A DNA stretch of 64,000 bases from Polaribacter aquimarinus. GTDB lineage: Bacteria; Bacteroidota; Bacteroidia; Flavobacteriales; Flavobacteriaceae. The notes below the pieces were generated by a model. It ran no database searches and was not told the origin of the DNA. It saw nothing but the letters and a program-made list of their open reading frames with translations. Shown here piece by piece: positions 34,424-42,924 of the stretch (position 1 is the stretch's first letter; each line of letters opens with the position of its first letter). The DNA is taken from contig NZ_QFFG01000006.1 of assembly GCF_003129485.1 (NCBI RefSeq), forward strand, positions 124,001 to 188,000. Reading direction: 5' to 3'. Made by a program: the position numbers and the translations under genes.

Positions 34424-35377
34424 TTATTTTCTAGAAATTACTTTTTTTACTGCTTTTACAACAGCACTAGCATCTAAACCATACTTAACCATTAATTGAT
34501 CTGGAGTTCCAGATTCTCCAAAAGTATCATTTGTAGCAACAAACTCTTGTGGAGTAGGCTTGTTTAAAGCTAAAGTTCTTGCAACACTTTCTCCTAAACC
34601 TCCTAATTTATTATGCTCTTCAGCTGTAACAATACAACCCGTTTTAGCTATTGACTTTAAGATGATTTCTTCATCTAAAGGTTTTATTGTATGGATGTTA
34701 ATTACTTCTGCAGAAATACCTTCAGCTTCTAACTGTTCAGCAGCTTGCAAAGATTCCCACACTAAATGTCCGGTAGCAACAATAGTTACATCTGTACCTT
34801 CTGTTAATTGTATTCCTTTACCTATTTCAAACTTTATATCTTCAGGCATAAAAATTGGCACTTTTGGACGACCAAAACGTAAATAAACTGGCCCATCAAA
34901 ATCTGCAATAGCAATAGTTGCAGCTTTTGTTTGATTATAATCACAAGGATTTATAACTGTCATTCCAGGTAGCATTTTCATCATACCAATATCTTCTAAA
35001 ATTTGGTGAGTTGCCCCATCTTCTCCTAGTGTAACACCAGCATGAGATGCACAAATTTTTACATTTTTACCAGAATAAGCAACAGATTGACGAATTTGGT
35101 CATACACTCTACCTGTAGAAAAATTAGCAAAAGTTCCTGTAAAAGGAATTTTGCCTCCAATAGTTAAACCAGCTGCAATTCCAATCATATTTGCCTCAGC
35201 AATTCCTATTTGGAAAAATCTTTCTGGGTTCTCTTTAATAAATTGATCCATTTTTAAAGAGCCAATTAAATCTGCACATAAAGCAACTACGTTTGGATTT
35301 GTTCTTCCTAATTCTGTTAAACCATCACCAAAACCAGAACGCGTATCTTTTTTTTCTGTGTACGTGTATTTTTTCAT
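34424..35377 (-). CDS. Transketolase, C-terminal subunit of a split enzyme
   Basis: A 317-residue protein equal to the pyrimidine-binding and C-terminal domains of transketolase (RSGFGDGLTELGRTNPNVVALCADL, IGIAEANMIGIAAGL, HAGVTLGEDGATHQ, then TKATIAIADFDGPVYLRFGRP). The conserved Glu in GIAEANM activates thiamine diphosphate. It must pair with an N-terminal half that binds the diphosphate; that gene is usually next door but is absent within this window on either side. Upstream is maf, downstream the barrel protein. Confidence 0.9.
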   Translation of the reverse strand: MKKYTYTEKKDTRSGFGDGLTELGRTNPNVVALCADLIGSLKMDQFIKENPERFFQIGIAEANMIGIAAGLTIGGKIPFTGTFANFSTGRVYDQIRQSVAYSGKNVKICASHAGVTLGEDGATHQILEDIGMMKMLPGMTVINPCDYNQTKAATIAIADFDGPVYLRFGRPKVPIFMPEDIKFEIGKGIQLTEGTDVTIVATGHLVWESLQAAEQLEAEGISAEVINIHTIKPLDEEIILKSIAKTGCIVTAEEHNKLGGLGESVARTLALNKPTPQEFVATNDTFGESGTPDQLMVKYGLDASAVVKAVKKVISRK

Positions 35378-35437
35378 TGTAAAATTGTGTGTTGTTAAAT
35401 TCTGCTGTAAAAATAAACTTTTATTTGAAGTCTAGCT

Positions 35438-36016
35438 TTATAAATTCATCAATTCTTTGTATAGTTTATGAACAGGTAAGCCTACAACATTAAAATAACT
35501 TCCTTCTAAATTATCTATAGCTATGAAACCAATCCATTCTTGTATTCCATAGGCACCCGCTTTATCAAATGGTTTATAATTTTCGATATAATAATTAATT
35601 TCTTCATCAGAAATTTCTTTAAAAGAAACTACGGTTGAATCGCTTATAACCTTCTGATAATTTTCATTTTTTATACTTATTGATGTTATTACTTCATGCT
35701 TTTTACCAGATAAAGTTCTCAACATACCAAAGGCTTCTTTTTCGTTTTTTGGTTTCCCTAAAGCTTTATTTTCTAACCAAACAATGGTATCTGAAGTAAT
35801 CAAAATATCTTTTTCTGATAATTTAGTAAAAGCTTTGGACTTTAAATCTGCCAAATAATCTGTAATCTCACTTCCTTTTAATTCTTTAGGATAAATTTCT
35901 TCTACTTCTTTCGTTTGTATGGTAAAATCGATATCTAAATCTTTAAAGAATTGTTGTCTTCTTGGTGATTTTGAAGCTAGAATTATATTGTAATTTTTAA
36001 GTTTTTCTCTTAACAT
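35438..36016 (-). CDS. maf: Maf-family nucleotide pyrophosphatase
   Basis: A 192-residue protein with the Maf signature ILASKSPRRQQFF at residues 11-24, SDTIVWL, LGKPKNEKEA and FDKAGAYGIQEW. Maf proteins hydrolyse dTTP, UTP and modified nucleoside triphosphates to monophosphates, possibly as house-cleaning. Typical length. It begins next to a region of palindromic repeats. Confidence 0.93.
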   Translation of the reverse strand: MLREKLKNYNIILASKSPRRQQFFKDLDIDFTIQTKEVEEIYPKELKGSEITDYLADLKSKAFTKLSEKDILITSDTIVWLENKALGKPKNEKEAFGMLRTLSGKKHEVITSISIKNENYQKVISDSTVVSFKEISDEEINYYIENYKPFDKAGAYGIQEWIGFIAIDNLEGSYFNVVGLPVHKLYKELMNL

Positions 36017-36030
36017 TTTATTTCTATTGG

Positions 36031-36096
36031 TATCCCTGTGGAAACAGGAATCTATTTTCTTATTTTTTTGGATTCCTGCCTACGCAGGAATGACAG
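36031..36096. repeat. Pair of small palindromic repeats
   Basis: Two related elements: one weak (CCTGT 36035-36039 with ACAGG 36044-36048) and one strong (ATTCCTGC 36072-36079 with GCAGGAAT 36084-36091, loop CTAC). CCTGC...GCAGGAATGACA elements are dispersed in many bacterial genomes. They sit in the 86-base gap between the UbiA-type gene and maf and may also end transcription. Confidence 0.6.
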
Positions 36097-36102
36097 ACTG
36101 CT

Positions 36103-37029
36103 TTAATTAATTGCAAACAACAACATTGATAATATTCCAAATAGCATAATCACTTTCATTAAACTACTCAATTTAGAAAAATCTTTTTTGTTTTCTGCTG
36201 TCCATAATAAATACATAAAATAGAGTAGTGGTAGTAAAACTAGAACAATTCCATAACTTAAAAACAGCATATCGCTTTGAAAAAACTGTAAAACTATCAA
36301 TAGGAAAATTAATAGTAGGCCACTACTGAAAAAAGCGACTTTAGAAGCTCTTTTTCTACCAATTACAATGGGTAATGTTTTGGCATTAAGTTTTAAATCG
36401 CCATTTATATCTTCTATGTCTTTTATGATTTCTCTGATGAATGTTGTTTGAAATGCAAAAAAAGCAAATGTATAAATAACGGTAGATAGCCTAAATGAAT
36501 TATTCTTATGCAAATTAATATAAGAAACAAAATCATGTCCATTATCAACTTTTATATATTCAAAAATTGATATTTGAAGAATCATCAACCAAATAAAACT
36601 AGAAACCATCAAATTACCAATAATAGGTAGTTTTTTAAAAAATTTCGAATAAAAAAACAAACCAATTATAGTAAAAATAAATATAAAACTATTTATTGGG
36701 AAATTATGATTTTTTGATATGTACAAACCTAAAATTAGTCCGAAAAAAGTCAATAAATAATAGCTTTTCCAAGCATTTTTTTTGGAAATAGTTACATTAA
36801 TAAAAACTTTATTTGGTTTGTTTATTTTGTCAGTTTCTATATCATAAATGTCATTAATAATATATCCTCCTGCAGTAATTAAAACAACTGATAAAGCTAA
36901 AAGTGAGAATTCTAAATGAGATAAATAAGTTTCTTTAAGAAAAGAATGAATTAAAGCATATTTGGTAAAAATCATTGTCAATAAAACCATTAAAAGGTTT
37001 TTGTAACGAATGAGTTTTAAAAAGGCCAT
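36103..37029 (-). CDS. UbiA-family prenyltransferase
   Basis: A 308-residue membrane protein with about eight helices and the two Asp-rich motifs of UbiA enzymes: NDIYDIETDKINKP (about 60-73) and DIEDINGDLKLNAKTLP (about 196-212). It moves a prenyl chain onto an acceptor. Flavobacterial members are often annotated as geranylgeranylglycerol-phosphate geranylgeranyltransferase; menaquinone synthesis is an alternative. It shares one base with smpB at 37029, so they are co-transcribed. Confidence 0.88.
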   Translation of the reverse strand: MAFLKLIRYKNLLMVLLTMIFTKYALIHSFLKETYLSHLEFSLLALSVVLITAGGYIINDIYDIETDKINKPNKVFINVTISKKNAWKSYYLLTFFGLILGLYISKNHNFPINSFIFIFTIIGLFFYSKFFKKLPIIGNLMVSSFIWLMILQISIFEYIKVDNGHDFVSYINLHKNNSFRLSTVIYTFAFFAFQTTFIREIIKDIEDINGDLKLNAKTLPIVIGRKRASKVAFFSSGLLLIFLLIVLQFFQSDMLFLSYGIVLVLLPLLYFMYLLWTAENKKDFSKLSSLMKVIMLFGILSMLLFAIN

Positions 37030-37496
37030 TATGCGTTATAACTTTTTTTAATTCGTGCTAAATCTCGCTTATTATCTCTGTCTTTTAAGACATTTCGTTT
37101 GTCGTGCGTTTGTTTTCCTTTGGCTAAAGCAATTTCTAATTTGGCAAAACCTCTATCATTAATAAATAAACGAAGTGGAACAATTGTATTTCCTTTGGCT
37201 TCAACATCTTTTTTTAAGCTACGTAATTCGCGTTTATTTAAGAGTAAACGTCTTTCGCTTTTGGGTTTGTGGTTAAAATGATGACCGAACATATATTCTT
37301 GAATATACATATTTACAATAAACAATTCTCCTCGTTCATTAAATTCACAAAAACTTTCTGTTATTCTAGCTTGACTATTTCTAATCGATTTTATCTCGGT
37401 TCCCGTTAATTGAATTCCAGCCACAAATTTGTCAAGAATTTCATATTCGAAACGCGCCTTTTTATTCTGTATGTTTATTTTTTTCTGTACAGTCAT
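37029..37496 (-). CDS. smpB: SsrA-binding protein SmpB
   Basis: SmpB carries tmRNA to stalled ribosomes. The 155-residue protein shows NKKARFEYEIL, AGIQLTGTEIKSIR, the SFCEF segment, HKPKSERRLLL and the basic tail KGKQTHDKRNVLKDRDNKRD. Length and motifs are typical. The ssrA gene itself is not in the window. Confidence 0.96.
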   Translation of the reverse strand: MTVQKKINIQNKKARFEYEILDKFVAGIQLTGTEIKSIRNSQARITESFCEFNERGELFIVNMYIQEYMFGHHFNHKPKSERRLLLNKRELRSLKKDVEAKGNTIVPLRLFINDRGFAKLEIALAKGKQTHDKRNVLKDRDNKRDLARIKKSYNA

Positions 37497-37600
37497 TGAC
37501 TGATATTAATTTAAATAATTTTAACAAAGATACATTTTTGATTAAGATAAAGAAGTGTAATTTTACAACTCATTAATTGATCAAAATCAAACGAAACCTA

Positions 37601-38329
37601 ATGCGATTTATATTTATTCTTTTATCTGTTTTTATTATTTCTTGTCAATCACCTAAAAAGGAGTTATCTGCTCAAGAAATTATAGATAAAAGTATATTGT
37701 ATTCTGGCACTGATAAGGTTGCAAATTCTGAGATTAAGTTTAAGTTTAGAGACAAAAGTTATTTTGCTTACAGACAAAATGGAAACTTTAAATTAATAAG
37801 AGAATTTGATTCAATTATAGATGGACTAACCAATGAAGGTTTTCAAAGATTTATCAATTTAGAAAAACAAGAACTCTCTAAAGAAGATGCTTCTAAATAT
37901 GCAAATTCAGTAAATTCGGTACATTATTTTTCTGTGCTTCCTTTTGGTTTAAATGATAAAGCTGTTCATAAAAAGCTACTATCTTCATCAACCATAAAAG
38001 GAAAAGAATACTATAAAATTGAAATTACATTTTCTGAAGATGGAGGAGGAGAAGATTTTGAAGATGTGTTCATTTATTGGATAGGGAAAGATGATTTTTT
38101 AGTTGATTATTTAGCCTATTCTTATCATACAAATGGCGGTGGAAAACGCTTTAGAGTGTTAAAAGAACAATGTATTAAAAATGGAATTCGTTTTGTAGAT
38201 TATCATAATTACAAGCCTTTAAATATATCTATCTCTTTGATTGACATAGATAAAGCTTTTGAAAACAATCAGCTAAAAAAAGTATCTGAAATTGTTTTGA
38301 AAGATATAAGTGTAAAAATCATCAATTAA
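37601..38329 (+). CDS. Lipoprotein of the DUF6503 type
   Basis: About 242 residues from ATG 37601 (MRFIFILLSVFIISCQS), which places the lipobox Cys at residue 15; a TTG 24 bases upstream is the other choice. The mature part is a beta-rich domain similar to the LolA/LolB-like fold seen in DUF6503 proteins (YKIEITFSEDGGGEDFEDVFIYWIGKDDFLVDYLAY in pieces KIEITFSEDGGG and WIGKDDFLVDYLAY). Such proteins may carry lipids or sense them. It precedes the histidine kinase by 32 bases. Confidence 0.7.
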   Translation: MRFIFILLSVFIISCQSPKKELSAQEIIDKSILYSGTDKVANSEIKFKFRDKSYFAYRQNGNFKLIREFDSIIDGLTNEGFQRFINLEKQELSKEDASKYANSVNSVHYFSVLPFGLNDKAVHKKLLSSSTIKGKEYYKIEITFSEDGGGEDFEDVFIYWIGKDDFLVDYLAYSYHTNGGGKRFRVLKEQCIKNGIRFVDYHNYKPLNISISLIDIDKAFENNQLKKVSEIVLKDISVKIIN

Positions 38330-38361
38330 AATTCTTATATTCAGCCTAATAATAAGCGAAT

Positions 38362-40020
38362 ATGAATATTAAAAGTTGGATCGTATTTATTATAAACCTA
38401 CTTGTAGTGTTTGTAGTAGTTTTTCTATCATTTACATTTTATAAAGAGTTTTCTAGAGTTATTGATGAACGTGTTTTATTGCAATTAAACTCTATTAAAA
38501 CCTTAAAACAAATTCAGTTTGAAAAGCTCATTAACTTAGAATGGGAAAAGTTTAGTAAAGAAAATACTTCTGAATCACTAGATTTTGAATTACCAAATGA
38601 TAATTATACATCTAATGGTATTTTTGATGTAACTCATTTGCATCCTCAAAAGCAAACCTCTATAATATTTGTAAAAATAATTAACGGAGAAAGGATTGTA
38701 AAATTTCTGAAATATGCCAAGATAAAAAACATACTATTAGAAAGAACAGGAATGGGGTTAACAGGAGAATCTTATTTAGTTGGTAATGATTTTAGGTTGC
38801 GTTCTCAATCTCGTTTTTATCCCCAAAAAACACCTTTTCAAATTACGGCAAAAACCAAAGGTGTTCTTAATGGCGTTAAAAACAAACAGGGTACAGGGGT
38901 TTTTACAGATTATAGAAATACACCTGTTTATAGCGCATATCAACCTATAAAAATTGGCAATCTAAACTGGGTTATTTTGTCAGAAATTGATGTGGAAGAA
39001 GTTACTACGCCTTTAATAGAAATGCGTAAAAAATTAATATTAATCACCTTTTTTATCATTATAATTTCTGTTATTATTTCACTTTTTTTAACACGAATAA
39101 TTACCAATCCAATTATTAAAATGAAAGAAAAGTTAATTGTTATGGCTAAAGGTAATTATACAGAAGAAAATAAAATAACGCAATCTGAATTCACTTTTTT
39201 AAACCTTCCAAAAGAAATTAATGAAATGTTTGAAGCTTTAAATAGTTTAAAAACTGCACTTTCTGGTGCAGTAGAATTTACGGTTGATATTGGTAATATG
39301 AATTTAAATTCTAGCTATTTACCCAAAAGTTCTGATGATTTGCTTGGACACACGCTATTAAAAATGCGTAAAAATTTAATTGATTTTAGAAATAAAGAAC
39401 AACAAATTAATCTTACCAATAAAAGATTTTTAGTAGAACGATTAGAAGATGAGCGCAGAAAACTAGCTAGAGAATTGCACGATGGTATAGGTCCTTTTTT
39501 AACTTCATTAAAATTTTATGTACAAAATCATATTGATGATGATGCACATAAACAAGAAATAAAAAAGATGATTGATGCTACCATAACAGAAGTAAGGTCA
39601 ATGACAAATGCTTTAATGCCCTCTACATTAACAGATTTTGGTATTGGAGCAGCTTTAAAAAATTATATAGAATCTATACAACAATCTGTCAAGATTCATA
39701 TAAATTTTGATGATTCATCAAAAAATAAAGAGTCTAAAATTTCTGACAAACAAGCAGTAAACTTGTTTAGAATTACCCAAGAATTGATAAATAATTCCAT
39801 AAAACACTCAAACGCGAGTAAAATAATCATCACACTTTCTGAGTTCAACGATTTTATATCACTTTATTATTATGATAATGGAGGAGGTTTTGATTTGAAA
39901 ACCGTAAAATTGGGTTCAGGAATTACCAATATAAAAGAGAGAGTAGAAATTTTTAATGGAAAAATAGATATTGAGACTACTAATGGTAATACTATTTTCG
40001 AAATTGAATTACCTTTATAA
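38362..40020 (+). CDS. NarL-type sensor histidine kinase
   Basis: A 552-residue inner-membrane kinase: helix 1 (about 7-27), a periplasmic Cache-like sensor (about 30-220), helix 2 (about 225-247), a HAMP linker, then HisKA_3 with the phospho-acceptor in RRKLARELHDGIGP (His about 373) and an ATPase domain (INNSIKHSNAS, YYDNGGGFDL). The sensor contains MGLTGESYLVGNDFRLRSQSRF, a hallmark of double Cache domains that bind small molecules. The response regulator gene follows after 2 bases. Confidence 0.92.
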   Translation: MNIKSWIVFIINLLVVFVVVFLSFTFYKEFSRVIDERVLLQLNSIKTLKQIQFEKLINLEWEKFSKENTSESLDFELPNDNYTSNGIFDVTHLHPQKQTSIIFVKIINGERIVKFLKYAKIKNILLERTGMGLTGESYLVGNDFRLRSQSRFYPQKTPFQITAKTKGVLNGVKNKQGTGVFTDYRNTPVYSAYQPIKIGNLNWVILSEIDVEEVTTPLIEMRKKLILITFFIIIISVIISLFLTRIITNPIIKMKEKLIVMAKGNYTEENKITQSEFTFLNLPKEINEMFEALNSLKTALSGAVEFTVDIGNMNLNSSYLPKSSDDLLGHTLLKMRKNLIDFRNKEQQINLTNKRFLVERLEDERRKLARELHDGIGPFLTSLKFYVQNHIDDDAHKQEIKKMIDATITEVRSMTNALMPSTLTDFGIGAALKNYIESIQQSVKIHINFDDSSKNKESKISDKQAVNLFRITQELINNSIKHSNASKIIITLSEFNDFISLYYYDNGGGFDLKTVKLGSGITNIKERVEIFNGKIDIETTNGNTIFEIELPL

Positions 40021-40022
40021 AT

Positions 40023-40658
40023 ATGAGTGAAATAATAAGATTAGTAATTGCAGATGACCATATTTTATTTAGAGCTGGTTTATCTGAATTACTGAAAAAA
40101 AATGAAGATATTGTTATAGTTGACACCGTTTCTGATGGTGAACAATTTATGAAACTAATTGAAAACCAAAATAAAATAGATATTGTTTTGTTAGATATTA
40201 CAATGCCTAATTTAGATGGATTTGGTGTGCTCAAAAAAATGAATGCTGTAAAAACCAACATAAAACCGATTATAATTTCTATGCATAATGAAGGGAATTA
40301 TATTGCAAAATGTGCAAAAAGTGGAGCTTATGGATATTTATTAAAAAATGCAGACGAAGAAGAATTATTAAAAAGTATACGAACAGTTGCCAAAGGGAAA
40401 AAATATTTTAGCCCAGAAATTGCTGAGAAAATGATAAACTTTATGTCTGAAAACAAAATAAGCTCAGACATATTAACCACGAAAGAGTTACAAGTTCTTA
40501 AACTTATAGCTAAAGGAATGACTACTAAAGAAATTGCTTTACAACTATACGTAAGTACCAGAACTATAGAAACGCACAGAGCCAATATTCTTAAAAAGTT
40601 AGAAGTAAAAAATACTGCAGCGTTAATAAAAAAAGCAACAGATTATAACCTGGTTTAG
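40023..40658 (+). CDS. NarL/FixJ-family response regulator
   Basis: A 211-residue regulator with receiver (about 1-120; DD at 11-12, phospho-acceptor Asp58 in VLLDITMP, Lys in YLLKNA) and a LuxR-type helix-turn-helix (about 145-211; LTTKELQVLKLIAKGMTTKEIALQLYVSTRTIETHR in parts). It is the partner of the kinase upstream. A candidate binding palindrome lies immediately after its stop codon. Confidence 0.93.
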   Translation: MSEIIRLVIADDHILFRAGLSELLKKNEDIVIVDTVSDGEQFMKLIENQNKIDIVLLDITMPNLDGFGVLKKMNAVKTNIKPIIISMHNEGNYIAKCAKSGAYGYLLKNADEEELLKSIRTVAKGKKYFSPEIAEKMINFMSENKISSDILTTKELQVLKLIAKGMTTKEIALQLYVSTRTIETHRANILKKLEVKNTAALIKKATDYNLV

Positions 40659-40659
40659 T

Positions 40660-40683
40660 TATATCCGTATTTATACGGATATA
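40660..40683. promoter_or_regulatory. 24-base inverted repeat, candidate regulator site
   Basis: TATATCCGTAT and ATACGGATATA are perfect 11-base arms around TT, two bases after the response regulator stop. There is no T run after it, so it is a poor terminator. Its centre is about 60 bases upstream of the -7 element that serves the small secreted gene, a position used by NarL-type activators. Confidence 0.45.
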
Positions 40684-40726
40684 AATTACCGAATTTCTTA
40701 TATCCCATAAAAGTAGGTTTCGTTAG

Positions 40727-40734
40727 TAATTTTG
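40727..40734 (+). promoter_or_regulatory. -7 element of the small repeat-protein gene
   Basis: TAATTTTG fits TAnnTTTG; no TTG is present at the -33 distance, which suits a promoter that needs an activator. The ATG is 42 bases downstream. Confidence 0.5.
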
Positions 40735-40776
40735 ATGTAGAATAATAATGTTTAACATTTTTAAAACAACATCATA

Positions 40777-41082
40777 ATGAAAAAAATAGTTTTAACATCT
40801 GTATTTATTTTAATTTCATCTTTTGTTCTTGCTCAAAAACAAGATAGAAAAAATTTAAAAGGACCCGCTTTTAAAAATTACAAAGTTTGGGAACACAAAT
40901 TGCAACCAGTTGTGCTTTATGTAGGTAGTGATAAAAAAGGTTTACAAGGGCCTGCTTATAAGAATTACAAACCTTGGGAAAATAAAAATAAACTTACTAA
41001 AATAGTAACTACTTCTTCTAAAAGACCTAAAGTTACTGGACCAAAATATAAGAATTATAAACCTTGGAAAAACAGTCATTAA
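40777..41082 (+). CDS. Small secreted protein with three GPxYKNYKPW repeats
   Basis: A 101-residue protein with a signal peptide (about 1-20, ending VLAQ). The mature part has the motif GPAFKNYKVW (29-38), GPAYKNYKPW (58-67) and GPKYKNYKPW (88-97), spaced 29-30 residues, in a Lys-rich background with no Cys. It follows the two-component genes, with a candidate operator and activator-type promoter between, so it may be a regulated output of that system. I know no function for it. Confidence 0.75.
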   Translation: MKKIVLTSVFILISSFVLAQKQDRKNLKGPAFKNYKVWEHKLQPVVLYVGSDKKGLQGPAYKNYKPWENKNKLTKIVTTSSKRPKVTGPKYKNYKPWKNSH

Positions 41083-41130
41083 AAAATGATGTTGTTTAAT
41101 ATCTTAATCCTTTAAGGTGTTATTTAACTA

Positions 41131-41161
41131 AACCTCAAGAGATTTCTCTTGAGGTTTTTTT
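41131..41161 (+). terminator. Intrinsic terminator
   Basis: A 10-bp or longer stem (AACCTCAAGA at 41131-41140 with TCTTGAGGTT at 41147-41156) followed by a T run, 48 bases after the small repeat-protein gene. Confidence 0.85.
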
Positions 41162-41202
41162 TAGTGTATTATTTTTTCTAATCTTAATATAAGGTTTAAA
41201 TC

Positions 41203-41697
41203 CTATTCTACTTTCTCAATTTTACTAGTTTTTTTATCTTCAGTAATAGTAACAATAAATAAGCTAGCATTGTCATTATCTTTCATCCATTCATATTTCT
41301 TTTTACCTAAAATTTTGTTGGCAAAAACAGGAGTTGTATTGCTGTGACCAACAACTAAAACCGTTTTTCCTTTGGTGTTTTGTTGAAAAATAGAATCGTA
41401 CATTTTTCTAGGATTGTAATTGATAATTTCCAATTTCTTGTTTTCTGCAGTTGGTGTTGCAGTTTGCATTGTTCTGTTGTATTTAGTAGAATAGACAGCG
41501 TCTAAATCAATATTTTTAAAATATTCTACCCATTTTTTTGCTCTTTCTAAACCTTTATCATTCAAATTAGGATTTCTATTAGTTTTATCTGTTCTGTCTT
41601 TTTCTGCGTGACGAATTAAATAATAAGTAGTGGTTTCATCAGAAGTACAAGAGAATAAACTAAAAGCGAAAAGGAAAAGGAAGAAATATTTTTTCAT
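41203..41697 (-). CDS. Histidine phosphatase superfamily lipoprotein
   Basis: About 164 residues from the ATG at 41697 (MKKYFFLFLF), with a signal peptide ending in LFSC, so it is lipidated. The phosphohistidine motif is LIRHAEKD, followed by STKYNRTMQTATP and the second His in VVGHSNTTP. This is the SixA/phosphoglycerate-mutase-like group. As a surface or periplasmic lipoprotein it is likely a phosphatase of unknown substrate. A longer reading from 41718 is less likely. Confidence 0.85.
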   Translation of the reverse strand: MKKYFFLFLFAFSLFSCTSDETTTYYLIRHAEKDRTDKTNRNPNLNDKGLERAKKWVEYFKNIDLDAVYSTKYNRTMQTATPTAENKKLEIINYNPRKMYDSIFQQNTKGKTVLVVGHSNTTPVFANKILGKKKYEWMKDNDNASLFIVTITEDKKTSKIEKVE

Positions 41698-41733
41698 AAA
41701 GATTGATTTAAGTATCAAATATACTTAAAAAGA

Positions 41734-41761
41734 AAAAGCGATGATAAAGAGCATCGCTTTT
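41734..41761 (-). terminator. Intrinsic terminator
   Basis: A 10-bp stem (41734-41743 with 41752-41761) and 8-base loop with T run on the minus strand, just after the hypothetical lipoprotein gene at 41767. Confidence 0.75.
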
Positions 41762-41766
41762 AAATA

Positions 41767-42228
41767 TTATAGTTGCTTTTTGTTTTTCTGATTTATGTAA
41801 AAGTCATTTTTTACAGAATCCATTCTTTTTAATATTTGATCTATCCTTTTTTGATGTGATTGAAAGCTTTTCTCAAAAAAATCATCAGTATAAAAATTAT
41901 TTTTATTGAATGGAGAACCATTGAAAAAATCATTAGTAAAAAGCGAATCTAAAGGAGTAAATTGTTTATCAAAATTAAACTTAAATTGATTGAAAATATC
42001 TCTTTCTAAAATAGAATCGCTCTTAATATTTGAGTAGAAATAAGAGTAGGTAGAATCTAAGGCTATGAGATTGCCAAATTCATCATACTTTTTATTTACT
42101 TTAATTTTGGTTTGAGGTTTTATAGTGTCCTTTTGCACTTCAATATCACTTTTCTCTTTGTTGTGCTGACTTTGACAATTATAAAAAGACAAAGCCATTA
42201 ACATAAAAATTGCTAACTTTTTCATCAC
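41767..42228 (-). CDS. Small lipoprotein of unknown function
   Basis: A 153-residue protein with signal peptide MMKKLAIFMLMALSFYNC, a lipobox ending in Cys18. The mature part is rich in Asp, Phe, Asn and Lys (FNFDKQF, LDSLFTNDFFNGSPFNKNNF) and shows no known domain. It is 67 bases downstream of hsp20 but separated by a terminator. Confidence 0.65.
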   Translation of the reverse strand: MMKKLAIFMLMALSFYNCQSQHNKEKSDIEVQKDTIKPQTKIKVNKKYDEFGNLIALDSTYSYFYSNIKSDSILERDIFNQFKFNFDKQFTPLDSLFTNDFFNGSPFNKNNFYTDDFFEKSFQSHQKRIDQILKRMDSVKNDFYINQKNKKQL

Positions 42229-42253
42229 CTTAAAATTTAAATTTATAAAAATA

Positions 42254-42274
42254 GGCTGTTAAAAATTAACAGCC
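42254..42274 (-). terminator. Stem-loop after hsp20
   Basis: GGCTGTTAA (42254-42262) pairs perfectly with TTAACAGCC (42266-42274); on the minus strand it is followed by a T-rich run. Confidence 0.6.
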
Positions 42275-42295
42275 CATTGTAACCAATCAATCAAC

Positions 42296-42724
42296 TTACT
42301 TTACCTCAATTAGTTTCGCAGGTTTCGGTTTTGCTTCTTCTAATTTTGGTATCGTAATTTTTAACTCTCCATTTTTATAAGTAGCTTTTATTTTATCGCT
42401 ATCTACAACTCCTTTTGGCAAAGTAAAACTCCTTTTAAATGACATATAACTGTATTCTTTTCGAGTATAATTTTCATCAGAAGTATCATTATTTGTAGTT
42501 TTTTCTGATGAAATAGTTAATACATCATTGTCTAAATCAATTTTAAAATCTTTTTTATCCATTCCTGGTACAGCAACTTCAACCATAAAATCGTTTTCTG
42601 TTTCTTTAATGTTTACAGCTGGTAATGTTGTATTTGTATCAGAAAAATTGGAGGTAGACCAATCTCTAAAAAAGTCGTTAACGACATTTGGTAAAATTGG
42701 GAAATCTTTGTTTTTTACTAACAT
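42296..42724 (-). CDS. Small heat-shock protein (Hsp20)
   Basis: A 142-residue alpha-crystallin chaperone. The crystallin domain (about 35-135) has PAVNIKETENDFMVEVAVPGMDKKDFKI (in parts PAVNIKE and VAVPGMDKKDFKI), YSYMSFKRSFTLP and the closing YKNGELKITIPK. It keeps unfolding proteins soluble for ClpB and DnaK. It lies 200 bases from clpB on the same strand, which suits a shared heat response. Confidence 0.94.
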   Translation of the reverse strand: MLVKNKDFPILPNVVNDFFRDWSTSNFSDTNTTLPAVNIKETENDFMVEVAVPGMDKKDFKIDLDNDVLTISSEKTTNNDTSDENYTRKEYSYMSFKRSFTLPKGVVDSDKIKATYKNGELKITIPKLEEAKPKPAKLIEVK

Positions 42725-42867
42725 AATTTCACATTTTAAAGTTAAACATTATCATTTTTTAGAACTATAAATGCAAAAAAAATACCATTCAAAAAATTAT
42801 GTCAATTTTTCATTTTAAAACTGAAAAAATGACATTATATGTTTAGTTTTAAGGTGTTTGCATAAAA

Positions 42868-42902
42868 AAAAGGCGATTCACTATACAGTAAAATCGCCTT
42901 TT
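42868..42902 (-). terminator. Intrinsic terminator after clpB
   Basis: An 11-bp stem (42868-42878 with 42892-42902) and 13-base loop with A/T ends, directly downstream of clpB on its strand. Confidence 0.85.
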
Positions 42903-42924
42903 CCAATCAACCAAAAACTATAAA

